A stretch of 35,459 bases of DNA from Crocinitomicaceae bacterium. GTDB lineage: Bacteria; Bacteroidota; Bacteroidia; Flavobacteriales_D; Parvicellaceae. Each line of letters opens with the position of its first letter. Positions within the stretch are counted from its first letter, which is position 1. Location: contig NYYE01000003.1 in the NCBI GenBank assembly GCA_002686655.1, positions 7,822-43,280 on the forward strand, in the 5' to 3' direction. The notes under the pieces were generated by a model. It saw nothing but the letters and a program-made list of their open reading frames with translations, was not told the DNA's origin and ran no database searches. This document shows positions 1 through 8,864 of this stretch, piece by piece. A program made the translations under genes and the position numbers.

Positions 1-5
1 TTGTA

Positions 6-617
6 ATGATTAGATTAATAATTATTTTTCTTTTTATTTTTCAATCAAGTATCTATTCTCAAAGTTTCGAAGGATTAATTACTTACTCAATAACTCATAA
101 TTATATTGATAGCTCTTTAAAAAATAAAGTAATGCCTTCAAAACTTGATTTTTATATATCGGGAGAATTAGCTAGAATAGATCAACATACTAAAATTGGT
201 ATTCAAACAACTATAATTGATACATTAATAAATAAACACATATTATTAATTCAATTGATGGATAAAAAATTTGGCATTATTATAAATGAAGAAAATGACA
301 CAAATGAATTAGAGAAAATAACTTACACCAACGATCAAAAATTATTTCAAAATATAATCTGTAATAAAGCAATTATAAACAACAACAACTCTACTTCTGT
401 TGTTTATTTTACTAATGAAATAAATAATGCATATAATATTAATTTTAAGAAACTAAAAGGATTCCCTTTATATTATGAGATAATATCGCCAGATTTTATA
501 TCATCTTATGAAGTTTCTAAAATAACCAAACAAGCCGTAGATCCAATGTTGTTTGAAATTGATAAGAACACATCCATTTATACTATGAAAGATTTTCAAT
601 CTTTAATGAGTCAATAA
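6..617 (+). CDS. GLPGLI/DUF4412-like secreted protein
   Basis: Predicted exported protein of 203 residues whose molecular function is unknown. Residues 1-18 form a signal peptide (basic start, hydrophobic core, cleavage near SQS). The mature part opens with FEGLITYSI, and later has a TRI/ARID-type strand and LKGFPLYYEI; these are the features I associate with the Bacteroidota DUF4412/GLPGLI family, a periplasmic or outer-membrane-associated beta-rich protein. The ATG lies 5 bases into the window and overlaps a possible TAA/TGA of an upstream gene that is not visible. It is followed by an 83-base gap and ftsK on the same strand. The family call rests on remembered pattern, not on a profile search. 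Confidence 0.6.
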   Translation: MIRLIIIFLFIFQSSIYSQSFEGLITYSITHNYIDSSLKNKVMPSKLDFYISGELARIDQHTKIGIQTTIIDTLINKHILLIQLMDKKFGIIINEENDTNELEKITYTNDQKLFQNIICNKAIINNNNSTSVVYFTNEINNAYNINFKKLKGFPLYYEIISPDFISSYEVSKITKQAVDPMLFEIDKNTSIYTMKDFQSLMSQ

Positions 618-621
618 TTCC

Positions 622-637
622 TAACAAACGTTCGTTA
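622..637. promoter_or_regulatory. Near-perfect 16-base palindrome upstream of ftsK
   Basis: TAACAAACGTTCGTTA differs from its own reverse complement only at one symmetric base pair. It lies just after the stop of the GLPGLI gene and 43 bases before the ftsK -7 box. Its symmetry without a loop, and the AACG..CGTT core, look more like a dimeric (TetR-type) operator than a terminator. It could be chance or a weak terminator stem; no regulator gene is nearby. Confidence 0.3.
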
Positions 638-679
638 AGAATACCTTTTAATTTACTGTATTACAGATTTAGTTTCTTA

Positions 680-687
680 TAAATTTG
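680..687 (+). promoter_or_regulatory. Candidate -7 box for ftsK
   Basis: TAAATTTG matches the Bacteroidota -7 consensus TAnnTTTG exactly and ends 13 bases before the ftsK ATG at 701. No convincing TTTG is seen at the expected -33 spacing, so this is a half-match. Confidence 0.45.
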
Positions 688-700
688 ATTAAGTTAAAAA

Positions 701-3187
701 ATGACTGCTAAAAATCAATATAAAAACTTCCAATTTAATTCTAAAAAAAAGAAAGATAAAAAAGACTATTTTTCTGGTTTAAAATCCTTTTTTTCGGACG
801 AAAGGTTTCATAAAACATCTGGACTATTTTTATTACTTTTTTCGACTTATTTGTTGGTTGCTTTCACCTCTTACTTATTTACATGGAAATATGATTTAAG
901 TATTATTGATGGGAAGTCTATTGGTTTTGTGTTTAATGGTGAAGAAAGTAATATTCAAAATTGGCTTGGAAAATTCGGAGCCTACACAGCCCACAAATTT
1001 TTAAAAGTATGGTATGGTGTTGCCTCATTTATTTTAGCTTTTATTTCTTTTATTATAGGGTTTAAGGCTCTTTTTAAATATGAAATTCTTCCATTAATCA
1101 AAACACTTAAAGTTAGTTTTATTTCTCTTATATGGTTATGCATGTTTTTTGGTTTTTGTTTTCAAAACAGCGATTTAGATTTTATGGGGGGATTATATGG
1201 ACAAGTCATCAATAATTGGCTGATTGGAGTTTTTGGACAAATTGGTACAGGGTTTTTTATTTTGTTCTTTGGAATAACTTCTGTGATATTGTTATTTAAC
1301 CCATCATTATCATGGATAGTAGATTTTTTTAATAAGTTAACAAAGAAGTTTTTTGAAAAAAAGATTGACGAAAATGGATTCACTAATATTTCTTCTAATG
1401 TAGAGTCCAGTAATGTTATAAATACTGAAAATGATGGTACAAATAATATTAATCCAACTGATAACGTTGAATTATCAACAAACATTGATAATGATGAACC
1501 AGAAGAAAAAGACAATAGTGAGTTAGAAATAGAATTACCAAAAAATGAAAGTATTCCCTCTATTGATAAAGAAAAAGGTAATGAAGAAGGAGATGTTGAT
1601 TTAGCAGTTCAGGTAGGAGCATCAGAAACTGAACTCTCTAAAAAGGACATTGATAGAAAACTAAAAGAATTTGGAGAATACGACCCAAAATTAGATTTAT
1701 CAGACTATAAACTCCCAAATATAGATTTGATGGAGGATCACGGTACTGGAAACATATCAGTTGATAAGGATGAACTAGAAAATAATAAAAATAAAATTAT
1801 AGAAACGCTACTTAATTATAAAATTAATATTTCTAAAATTAAAGCTACTATTGGTCCGACAGTAACGTTATACGAAATTGTTCCTGCTCCAGGTGTGAGA
1901 ATATCAAAAATTAAAAATTTAGAAGATGATATTGCTCTTAGTTTGGCTGCTTTAGGAATAAGAATTATCGCTCCAATGCCAGGTAAAGGAACTGTAGGTA
2001 TTGAAGTTCCTAATTCTAAACCAGAAATAGTAGCTATGAAGTCACTAATAGCATCAGACAAGTTTCAAAATTCTAACATGGAACTTCCTATTGCTCTTGG
2101 AAAAACTATTTCTAATGAATCTTTGATTACCGATTTAACAAAGATGCCTCATTTACTTATGGCAGGTGCAACTGGACAAGGGAAATCCGTTGGATTGAAT
2201 GCAATATTAGTGTCTATAATTTATAAAAAACATCCTTCGCAAGTTAAATTTGTTCTTATAGATCCTAAAAAAGTTGAACTTACTATATACAATAAAATCG
2301 AACGTCATTTTTTAGCAAAACTTCCAGATGAAGAAGAAGCTATCATTACTGACACTACCAAAGTAGTCAATACACTCAATAGTTTATGTGTAGAGATGGA
2401 AGCAAGATATGAGCTTTTAAAAGTAGCTATGGTTAGAACCATTAAAGAATATAATCACAAGTTTATTCAAAGAAAATTAAATCCTGAAAAAGGTCATAAA
2501 TATATGCCATATATTGTTTTAGTAATTGATGAATTTGCAGATCTTATTATGACAGCTGGTAAAGAAGTTGAAACCCCAGTTGCTAGAATTGCGCAGTTAG
2601 CCAGAGCAGTAGGAATTCATTTAATAATTGCCACTCAAAGACCTTCAGTGAATGTTATAACTGGTACTATTAAAGCAAATTTCCCAGCAAGAATCGCGTT
2701 TAGAGTGACTTCTAAGATTGATTCAAGAACTATTTTAGATGCTGGAGGTGCAGATCAACTTATTGGTAGAGGAGATATGCTATTTTCACCAGGAAATGAA
2801 CTTATTCGATTACAATGTGGTTTTGTAGACACGCCAGAAGTTGATAAAATTGCTGATTTTATTGGAACTCAAAGAGGTTATCCTGATGCATTTTTACTAC
2901 CAGAGTATGTAGACGAGACAAATGAGTTAAAAGAAATTGATGATGATTTGGATAGTTTATTTGAAGATGCAGCAGAAGTTATTGTAAACCATCAACAAGG
3001 TTCAGCATCTTTACTTCAGAGAAAACTAAAATTAGGGTACAACAGAGCAGGAAGAATTGTTGATCAACTCGAAGCTACAGGACTTATTGGGCCCCATAGA
3101 GGAAGTAAAGCTAGAGAAGTATTAATACCAGATGTACTAGCTTTGGAACAATTTTTGAACAATCTAAGAGAAAAAGGTAAAATATGA
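701..3187 (+). CDS. ftsK: DNA translocase FtsK
   Basis: Septal DNA pump that clears and aligns chromosome ends at division and activates dimer resolution. The 828-residue protein has four N-terminal membrane segments (about residues 40-215), a short acidic, Asn/Glu-rich linker (about 225-330), the alpha/beta motor and the C-terminal gamma winged helix. Walker A GATGQGKSV is at residues 489-497 and Walker B (LVIDEFADL) near 608. The gamma domain (about 757-825, with SLLQRKLKLGYNRA) is the part that reads polar guide sequences in the family. The short linker resembles SpoIIIE-size proteins. The ATG follows a TAAATTTG box, and the 3' end overlaps the LolA-like gene by 4 bases. Confidence 0.96.
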   Translation: MTAKNQYKNFQFNSKKKKDKKDYFSGLKSFFSDERFHKTSGLFLLLFSTYLLVAFTSYLFTWKYDLSIIDGKSIGFVFNGEESNIQNWLGKFGAYTAHKFLKVWYGVASFILAFISFIIGFKALFKYEILPLIKTLKVSFISLIWLCMFFGFCFQNSDLDFMGGLYGQVINNWLIGVFGQIGTGFFILFFGITSVILLFNPSLSWIVDFFNKLTKKFFEKKIDENGFTNISSNVESSNVINTENDGTNNINPTDNVELSTNIDNDEPEEKDNSELEIELPKNESIPSIDKEKGNEEGDVDLAVQVGASETELSKKDIDRKLKEFGEYDPKLDLSDYKLPNIDLMEDHGTGNISVDKDELENNKNKIIETLLNYKINISKIKATIGPTVTLYEIVPAPGVRISKIKNLEDDIALSLAALGIRIIAPMPGKGTVGIEVPNSKPEIVAMKSLIASDKFQNSNMELPIALGKTISNESLITDLTKMPHLLMAGATGQGKSVGLNAILVSIIYKKHPSQVKFVLIDPKKVELTIYNKIERHFLAKLPDEEEAIITDTTKVVNTLNSLCVEMEARYELLKVAMVRTIKEYNHKFIQRKLNPEKGHKYMPYIVLVIDEFADLIMTAGKEVETPVARIAQLARAVGIHLIIATQRPSVNVITGTIKANFPARIAFRVTSKIDSRTILDAGGADQLIGRGDMLFSPGNELIRLQCGFVDTPEVDKIADFIGTQRGYPDAFLLPEYVDETNELKEIDDDLDSLFEDAAEVIVNHQQGSASLLQRKLKLGYNRAGRIVDQLEATGLIGPHRGSKAREVLIPDVLALEQFLNNLREKGKI

Positions 3188-3846
3188 AAACTAAATTTTT
3201 TAATTACATATTAATTATTGTTATGACTTTTGTAAGTCTAAATATTTCAGGTCAGGAACCAATAAATGATCAACTAAAATGCAAGGAAATATTACAAATG
3301 GTAAGTAATTCCATTCAAAAAAATAATGCATCTAAATTTTCCTTCAAATTAGAAGTAAATAGTGAAGATTTTAATGAAGTTCAAAATGGATATGCTCTTA
3401 TAAAAAATGACCAGTTTTATTATATAACTGAAGAGAGAGAAGTAACTTCAGATGGTAAAAATGTTTGGACCTATATTTTTGAAGACAATGAATGTTATAT
3501 TGACTTATTAACTGATTTGGATAACACTATTAACCCAAGTGAAATATTTACTATTTGGCAAAATGGATTTAAATATAAGTATGTAAGTAATAAAAAAACA
3601 GGAAATGATTTAATTCATACTATTAATATGTATCCTCAAAATCCTAAAGAAAGTAAATACCATACTTTAATAATGGAAGTAAATGAGAGTAAAAAAATCA
3701 TTGATCAGGCGTCCATAAAAACAAAAGATGGTGTGACTATTAAAATAAATGTTAATTCATTAATAAATAATCCCGAAATTAAAAATGACCAATTTAATTG
3801 GAATGTAGATAAATACTCAGATGTAGATGTAATAGATAATCGCTAA
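3184..3846 (+). CDS. LolA-like outer-membrane lipoprotein carrier
   Basis: Periplasmic protein of 220 residues. A signal peptide covers about residues 1-23 (MKTKFFNYILIIVMTF... SGQ). The mature half-barrel pattern (KCKEILQMVSNSIQKNN, then FSFKLEV, DQFYYITEEREVTSDGKNVWTY) matches the Bacteroidota LolA family, which ferries lipoproteins to the outer membrane. It starts at the ATGA overlapping the end of ftsK, implying translational coupling; this ftsK-lolA order is familiar in the phylum. Its stop codon overlaps that of recN on the other strand by 4 bases (CTAA). Other single-domain lipid carriers with this fold cannot be excluded. Confidence 0.75.
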   Translation: MKTKFFNYILIIVMTFVSLNISGQEPINDQLKCKEILQMVSNSIQKNNASKFSFKLEVNSEDFNEVQNGYALIKNDQFYYITEEREVTSDGKNVWTYIFEDNECYIDLLTDLDNTINPSEIFTIWQNGFKYKYVSNKKTGNDLIHTINMYPQNPKESKYHTLIMEVNESKKIIDQASIKTKDGVTIKINVNSLINNPEIKNDQFNWNVDKYSDVDVIDNR

Positions 3847-5489
3847 TTAAGAAGTTCTAAAGCATTATTTAAAGCTGCCTTACCTGTTTTATCACCACCT
3901 AACATTTTAGCTAGCACTTGAATTCTATCCTCTTTTCTTAGATAATTAATTTCAGTTTCCATCTCCCCAGATAAATCATTTTTACTCACATTTAAGTGAT
4001 ATTTTGCAATAGCTGCAACCTGAGGAAGATGAGTAATGTTAATTACTTGAGTAGTTTTAGAAATTTCTTTTAAAAGATAACCAACTTCAGAGGCAACTTT
4101 ACCACTAACACCTGAATCAATTTCATCAAAAATTAATGTTGATAAACTATTAAAAGAAGAGGAAATATACTTCATAGCTAAAGCAACTCTAGACAATTCA
4201 CCACCAGATGAAAATTGATGTAAAGGATAGTACTTAGAAGTATTATTAACAGATATTAACAGGGAATTATCATTAATTCCATAGCGTGTAATCTCATTTG
4301 ACAAATTTAAATCGATTTTAAAATTTGCATGTCCCATAGATAGGGTTTCTAATACATTGTTAATCTTCTTTTCTATTATGGGAACTTGCTTTGATCTTAA
4401 ATCATAAAGTTGCCTGCCTAATTTAAGACATTGAGATTGGTATAATTGAACTTCTTTATCTACTTGATTAATTTCAGAATCCATCTCATTAAACTCCATC
4501 AATTCTTTAGCAACTGCATTTTTTTTATCAATTAATGATTTTAAGTCTGAAACATTAAACTTTTTTAGTAAGTAGTTGATTTTTTTTAAGAGTTCATCTA
4601 ATTCTATTAATTTATTTTTATCAGGAGATGAAGTCTTAAAATTTCTATTGATTTCATGAAAGATATCTTCTATTTCAATTTTGATTGATTTTATTCTATC
4701 ATTTAATGTAGAAAAGTTATGAATATGACTTAGAAAATCATTGGAAAATGTTTTCAGTTCTTCAATTGAATCTGAAAGTCCACCACTACGACCATAAGTA
4801 TTATTCATTTTTTCAAGAAGATCATTTATTTCTTCACTATTTGAAGCAATAATATATTCGTTTTGTATAGCTTCTTCGTCCCACTGTTCCAAATTGTAAT
4901 TAGATAATTCATCTAATTGAAAGTTTAAAAAATCCTTTTTTTCACTTAATATCGCTGCTCTTTTTTTAAGATTAATTTGCTTATCAACAGCCTTAGAATA
5001 GTTAGTGAAAGAATTTTTATAATTAGATAATAATTTATTGTTATTTAAAAAACTATCTATAAAGTCATACTTAAATTTTAATGAGTCCATTTTGTTAATA
5101 AGGTGCTGACCATTAATTTCAATAATATATTGGCTAATATTCTTTAATTGATCTATTTTAACAGGTGAATCATTTATAAATGATCTTGAGGTTCCATTTT
5201 TTCTTATTTCTCTACGAATAATTAAATCTTCATTCACATCTAAGTCCATTTCTACAAGTTTACTCAACACTTGTTTATTTTGAAGAAATACGCCTTCAAC
5301 CACACACTTAAAATTTGGATTTTTTAAAACTTTATTAGAGGCTCTTGTTCCTAATAATAATTCTATAGCACCAAATATTATAGACTTGCCTGCCCCAGTC
5401 TCACCAGTTATAACAGTAAAGTGTTTTTTAAAATCAATAGATACATCAGAAATTAACGCATAGTTTGATATGCTTAATTTTTGAAGCAT
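3843..5489 (-). CDS. recN: DNA repair protein RecN
   Basis: SMC-like ATPase for recombinational repair of double-strand breaks. The 548 residues are the usual family length. Walker A GETGAGKS is at residues 29-36. A long coiled coil occupies about 150-380. The ABC signature FSSGGELSRVALAMKY and Walker B TLIFDEIDSGVSG sit near residues 425-470, followed by the His-switch region INITHLPQVAA. The ATG directly abuts the stop of the upstream PorE-like gene, so it is probably the last gene of a thioesterase-PorE-like-recN operon. Confidence 0.96.
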   Translation of the reverse strand: MLQKLSISNYALISDVSIDFKKHFTVITGETGAGKSIIFGAIELLLGTRASNKVLKNPNFKCVVEGVFLQNKQVLSKLVEMDLDVNEDLIIRREIRKNGTSRSFINDSPVKIDQLKNISQYIIEINGQHLINKMDSLKFKYDFIDSFLNNNKLLSNYKNSFTNYSKAVDKQINLKKRAAILSEKKDFLNFQLDELSNYNLEQWDEEAIQNEYIIASNSEEINDLLEKMNNTYGRSGGLSDSIEELKTFSNDFLSHIHNFSTLNDRIKSIKIEIEDIFHEINRNFKTSSPDKNKLIELDELLKKINYLLKKFNVSDLKSLIDKKNAVAKELMEFNEMDSEINQVDKEVQLYQSQCLKLGRQLYDLRSKQVPIIEKKINNVLETLSMGHANFKIDLNLSNEITRYGINDNSLLISVNNTSKYYPLHQFSSGGELSRVALAMKYISSSFNSLSTLIFDEIDSGVSGKVASEVGYLLKEISKTTQVINITHLPQVAAIAKYHLNVSKNDLSGEMETEINYLRKEDRIQVLAKMLGGDKTGKAALNNALELLN

Positions 5490-7655
5490 TTATTTAATAA
5501 TTTGTATTTCTACTCTTCTATTAGCTGCAGATCCAGTAGGATTATCAGAACCGTCAGCAGCAACATTTTCAGCAATTGGTACAGTCTCCCCTTTTCCAAC
5601 TGTGTGAACTCTCTTATAATTAATTCCTCTATTACATATATATGTTTTAACAGATTCAGATCTTAAGGTAGAGAGAATCTGATTGTATCTGATAGAACCT
5701 TTACTATCAGTATGGCCAATAGAGTTAATCGTCCAATTAGGATTGTTCTTTAATTCTGTAATTAGTTTATCTAATTTAGCTTTTTCATGATTGGTAATAT
5801 CCGAACTTTCAGATTTAAAGTGAATATTATCATAAAATAAGATATGTTTTTCTACAGAGTCAATTTCTTTAGTTTCATCTACAGGTTTTTTTAAATCAAA
5901 AGAAACTGAAGTTTTAAAACCTGTCTCTATATTTGATTTTTTTTGAGGTTCGAAACCCTGTAACGTGCTTTGATTATTTTCAGAAAGATTACTTAAATCT
6001 TGTTTATCTATTATGTCTTTTCCAACTTCTACTCCATCAGAAATTGAAATTTCTTCTTTAGAAATTTGAACTATTTTGGTATATTCTTGTATACCCTTTT
6101 CATCTTCAGGAACCCGAATAGTATCATATGCAACTAATTCGTCAATTTTAAATTCTATATTATAATTATGACCCGACTGAAGAACAAAAACAAAGTGACC
6201 TGTCGAATCGTTAGGATGGTAATTATCATAGTTAGAGAAAGATTTTTCATTAATTACAGAAATGGTTAAATCTTTAATGATTGTTTCATTTTGACATTTA
6301 ACAATTCCTTTATAGACAGATAAATGAGATTCTTCCTCATTGAGTAAACTTAGTTCATAAATATCATAATCTCCCTTACCTTCATCTCTATATGATGAAA
6401 ATAGTGCATTATTTCCGCTCACTGTTGGTGTAAAGAAAAGATCGTCACTAACGGTATTAATAGGATATCCAATATTCACTGGGGCAGACCAAGTTAAATC
6501 TTTATTTAGAGTTGATTTAAATATATCAAAACCACCCATTGATTTATGACCTACTGAGGAAAAATATAAAGTTTTACCATCTGGATGTAAGTAAGGTGAT
6601 TCCTCATCATATTCAGTATTAATTGGTTCACCTAAATTTTGAGGTTTGGTCCAATTTCCATTTGGAAGTTTTTTTACCATCCAAATATCTCTTCCACCAT
6701 ATCCACCTTCTCTATCACTAACAAATAATAATATATTTTGGTATAAATCTAGGTTAGCAGTAGTTTCCCAATATTTAGAGTTTACATTATTTTCTAATAA
6801 CTTTGGTTGGCTCCAATTGAAACCATTATGAAATGATTCGAATATACCTCTACCTACAGGACCTAATTTTGAATCTGTATTTACCATTGAGGTAAACATA
6901 TACTCTCCATCTGCAGAAAGATATAAAGCAGAAGAACTTTTTTCTATATTCAGTTCACCTAGAGCCAGTGAAGGCTTCGTCCATTTATTATTTATTTTTT
7001 CTGAATAATAAATATCTTCATAGTAATTTTCCTGATCATCTTTAACTTCAGAAGAACCACCTGGTCTTCTAGATGTAAAATAAATAATATTTTCCTCAGC
7101 GTTGATTAATGGTCTGTATTCAGGATGCTGGGTATTTAAGTTATCAAGAGCATTAACTTTTATATTAACAGGATTTTGAATGAGTTCAAGAGCATATTTA
7201 GATTGTCTTATTTTTCTTTTATTTAGATTTTTATCTTCCCAATTGGTTTCTAAAATAAAGTTTCCAAAAAATTCAAATTTTTCTATTGCTTTATCAAATT
7301 CATAATTCATATGATAAGCGTTTCCCAAAAGTTCTATTACATCTAAGGGCGCTTTTTTCTCTTTATGATTTGCCATTCTATACGACACCGTTAAACTTTC
7401 CATTGCTTTTTCATAGTAAGGAATTGCTTCTTTTTCTCTATGAGAAATATTCATCAAACAATTACCTATAGTAAAACATGTGTTAGCATTATCAGGATGA
7501 AGTTCATACATTTTTTCCAAAACAGGTAATGCACTTTCAAAATCATAAACCTCCAAGTAATTTAAAGATTCATAGTAAAGACTTTTAAAAGACTGAGCAC
7601 TAGAGTTAAACCCAATAAATAAGGCTACAATTAAAGTATATAAATTATTTCTCAT
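5490..7655 (-). CDS. PorE-like TPR/PD40/OmpA-domain protein
   Basis: Exported protein of 721 residues with the domain order of PorE of the type IX secretion system. It has a signal peptide (1-21, ending SSAQS), TPR helices (about 25-160), PD40/WD40-like propeller repeats (about 170-440; repeated IYFTSRRPGG, ILLFVSDREGGYGGRDIW, LYFSSVGHKSMGGFDI), a carboxypeptidase-regulatory-like beta domain (about 450-525) and an OmpA peptidoglycan-binding domain (about 605-721, GHTDSKGS and NRRVEI). The family anchors outer-membrane machinery to peptidoglycan. Unlike lipoprotein PorE there is no Cys at the cleavage site. Bacteroidota carry several paralogues of this layout, so PorE identity is an inference. 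Its start overlaps the thioesterase gene by 11 bases. Confidence 0.75.
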   Translation of the reverse strand: MRNNLYTLIVALFIGFNSSAQSFKSLYYESLNYLEVYDFESALPVLEKMYELHPDNANTCFTIGNCLMNISHREKEAIPYYEKAMESLTVSYRMANHKEKKAPLDVIELLGNAYHMNYEFDKAIEKFEFFGNFILETNWEDKNLNKRKIRQSKYALELIQNPVNIKVNALDNLNTQHPEYRPLINAEENIIYFTSRRPGGSSEVKDDQENYYEDIYYSEKINNKWTKPSLALGELNIEKSSSALYLSADGEYMFTSMVNTDSKLGPVGRGIFESFHNGFNWSQPKLLENNVNSKYWETTANLDLYQNILLFVSDREGGYGGRDIWMVKKLPNGNWTKPQNLGEPINTEYDEESPYLHPDGKTLYFSSVGHKSMGGFDIFKSTLNKDLTWSAPVNIGYPINTVSDDLFFTPTVSGNNALFSSYRDEGKGDYDIYELSLLNEEESHLSVYKGIVKCQNETIIKDLTISVINEKSFSNYDNYHPNDSTGHFVFVLQSGHNYNIEFKIDELVAYDTIRVPEDEKGIQEYTKIVQISKEEISISDGVEVGKDIIDKQDLSNLSENNQSTLQGFEPQKKSNIETGFKTSVSFDLKKPVDETKEIDSVEKHILFYDNIHFKSESSDITNHEKAKLDKLITELKNNPNWTINSIGHTDSKGSIRYNQILSTLRSESVKTYICNRGINYKRVHTVGKGETVPIAENVAADGSDNPTGSAANRRVEIQIIK

Positions 7656-8058
7656 GACTAGTATTTAATAGTTTTTCTTTTAAAATATTAGGACAATTTA
7701 CGGGTTTTTTTGTTTGTTTATTAACAAAAACTAAAGTTGTACTAGCAAAATTAAGTAATTTATCATTTTGATTATGAGTTTGGTAATCAAATTTGATTTT
7801 GAAATCTGAGATTTCTTTAATCATACATTTAATATTTAATTCTTCGTCATAGAAAGCAGGAAGTATATACTTAATTTGATAATCTGAAACAGGTAATAAT
7901 ATTCCATTATCCTCTAATTCTTTATAACTTAAACCCAAAGACCTTAAAGTTTCTACTCTTGCTACCTCAAAATATTGAGCATAATTACCATAATAGCAAT
8001 AACCCATTTGATCAGTCTCAGCATATCTAACTCTTAGCTTAACATTAAATTCATACAT
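7645..8058 (-). CDS. Acyl-CoA thioesterase, YbgC/FadM hotdog family
   Basis: Single hotdog-fold protein of 137 residues. The N-terminal block RVRYAETDQMGYCYYGNYAQYFEVAR is the 4HBT/YbgC signature, with the catalytic Asp in ETDQMG. Members hydrolyse short or medium acyl-CoA or acyl-ACP thioesters in the cytosol; the substrate cannot be read from sequence. It is the first gene of a run with the PorE-like gene and recN, and its ATG is only 17 bases from the divergent 5'-nucleotidase gene. I saw no clear -7 box for it. Confidence 0.85.
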   Translation of the reverse strand: MYEFNVKLRVRYAETDQMGYCYYGNYAQYFEVARVETLRSLGLSYKELEDNGILLPVSDYQIKYILPAFYDEELNIKCMIKEISDFKIKFDYQTHNQNDKLLNFASTTLVFVNKQTKKPVNCPNILKEKLLNTSHEK

Positions 8059-8064
8059 AATTGG

Positions 8065-8072
8065 TAAGTTTG
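8065..8072 (+). promoter_or_regulatory. -7 box immediately before the split 5'-nucleotidase operon
   Basis: TAAGTTTG matches TAnnTTTG exactly and ends 3 bases before the ATG at 8076. A transcript from it would start at or next to the start codon (leaderless). This also argues against the upstream in-frame TTG at 8061 as the start, since that lies upstream of the box. No -33 TTTG is visible. Confidence 0.5.
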
Positions 8073-8075
8073 TTC

Positions 8076-8864
8076 ATGTCTAATTTGAAGAAATTAATAT
8101 TTCCATATCCTTTAATAGTATTTATTATACTTATTTTTTCCTGTAAAGGTTACAAAATAACAGATATAAAATCATTGAATATTGATGCCGATAATAAAGT
8201 TGAGGAATATGAATTTAATGAATTAGCATTATCAGCATATAGAGATTCTATTTCAAGAGAAATGAAAAGAGTTATTAACTACTCTGAAATTGATATGAGT
8301 GTGGGCTGTCCTGAAGGTTTATTGGGAAATTTCATTACTGACTTGTCTTTATTATACATTAAAAAATCAATTAAAGACGAAGATTTGAATCCAGATTTTT
8401 GTATTTTGAATAATGGTGGGTTTAGAAGCTCGTTAAATAAAGGGCCCGTACATATTGGAGATGTTTTTCAAATAATGCCTTTTGAAAATTATTTAGTTAT
8501 TCTTGAGATTCATGGAGATAAAATGGAAAGTTTATTAAACTATATTCATGAAAGATCCTTTTATAATGGATCCAGAAAGTCAGGTGTACCATTAAGTGGG
8601 TTAAGAATGAAAATTACTAGTGAAAAAATTAATAGGTGTTTTATAAATACCAAAGTCTTTGATACTGCTAAGAAATATAAAGTTTTAACTACTAACTACC
8701 TTGCTAATGGAGGGGATCAAATGGATTTTTTTAAAGATTGTAAATTAATCTATGATACTGAATTGCTTTTAAGAGATGTTATTATAAATTACATTGAAGA
8801 AACTGGAAAAAACAATATTAAACTAAATGCACAATTAGATGGAAGAATTCAAATTTTCCAATAG
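8076..8864 (+). CDS. 5'-nucleotidase C-terminal (substrate-binding) domain lipoprotein
   Basis: This protein corresponds to the C-terminal domain of UshA-type 5'-nucleotidases on its own. From the ATG at 8076 it has a lipoprotein signal peptide ending in FSC, so it is probably lipid-anchored in the periplasm or outer membrane. Family features are LNNGGFRSSLNKGPVHIGDVFQIMPFEN and the late TTNYLANGGDQMDFF, which form the nucleoside pocket. The catalytic metallophosphatase half is encoded by the next gene, overlapping by 26 bases in another frame. An in-frame TTG at 8061 is an alternative start but lies upstream of the -7 box. The two products presumably assemble into one enzyme. Confidence 0.85.
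   Translation: MSNLKKLIFPYPLIVFIILIFSCKGYKITDIKSLNIDADNKVEEYEFNELALSAYRDSISREMKRVINYSEIDMSVGCPEGLLGNFITDLSLLYIKKSIKDEDLNPDFCILNNGGFRSSLNKGPVHIGDVFQIMPFENYLVILEIHGDKMESLLNYIHERSFYNGSRKSGVPLSGLRMKITSEKINRCFINTKVFDTAKKYKVLTTNYLANGGDQMDFFKDCKLIYDTELLLRDVIINYIEETGKNNIKLNAQLDGRIQIFQ

Noticed and set aside
1162-1515. Minus-strand frame inside ftsK, and similar short opposite-strand frames throughout
   Set aside because: They lie wholly inside well-supported genes and show no family features or own promoters.
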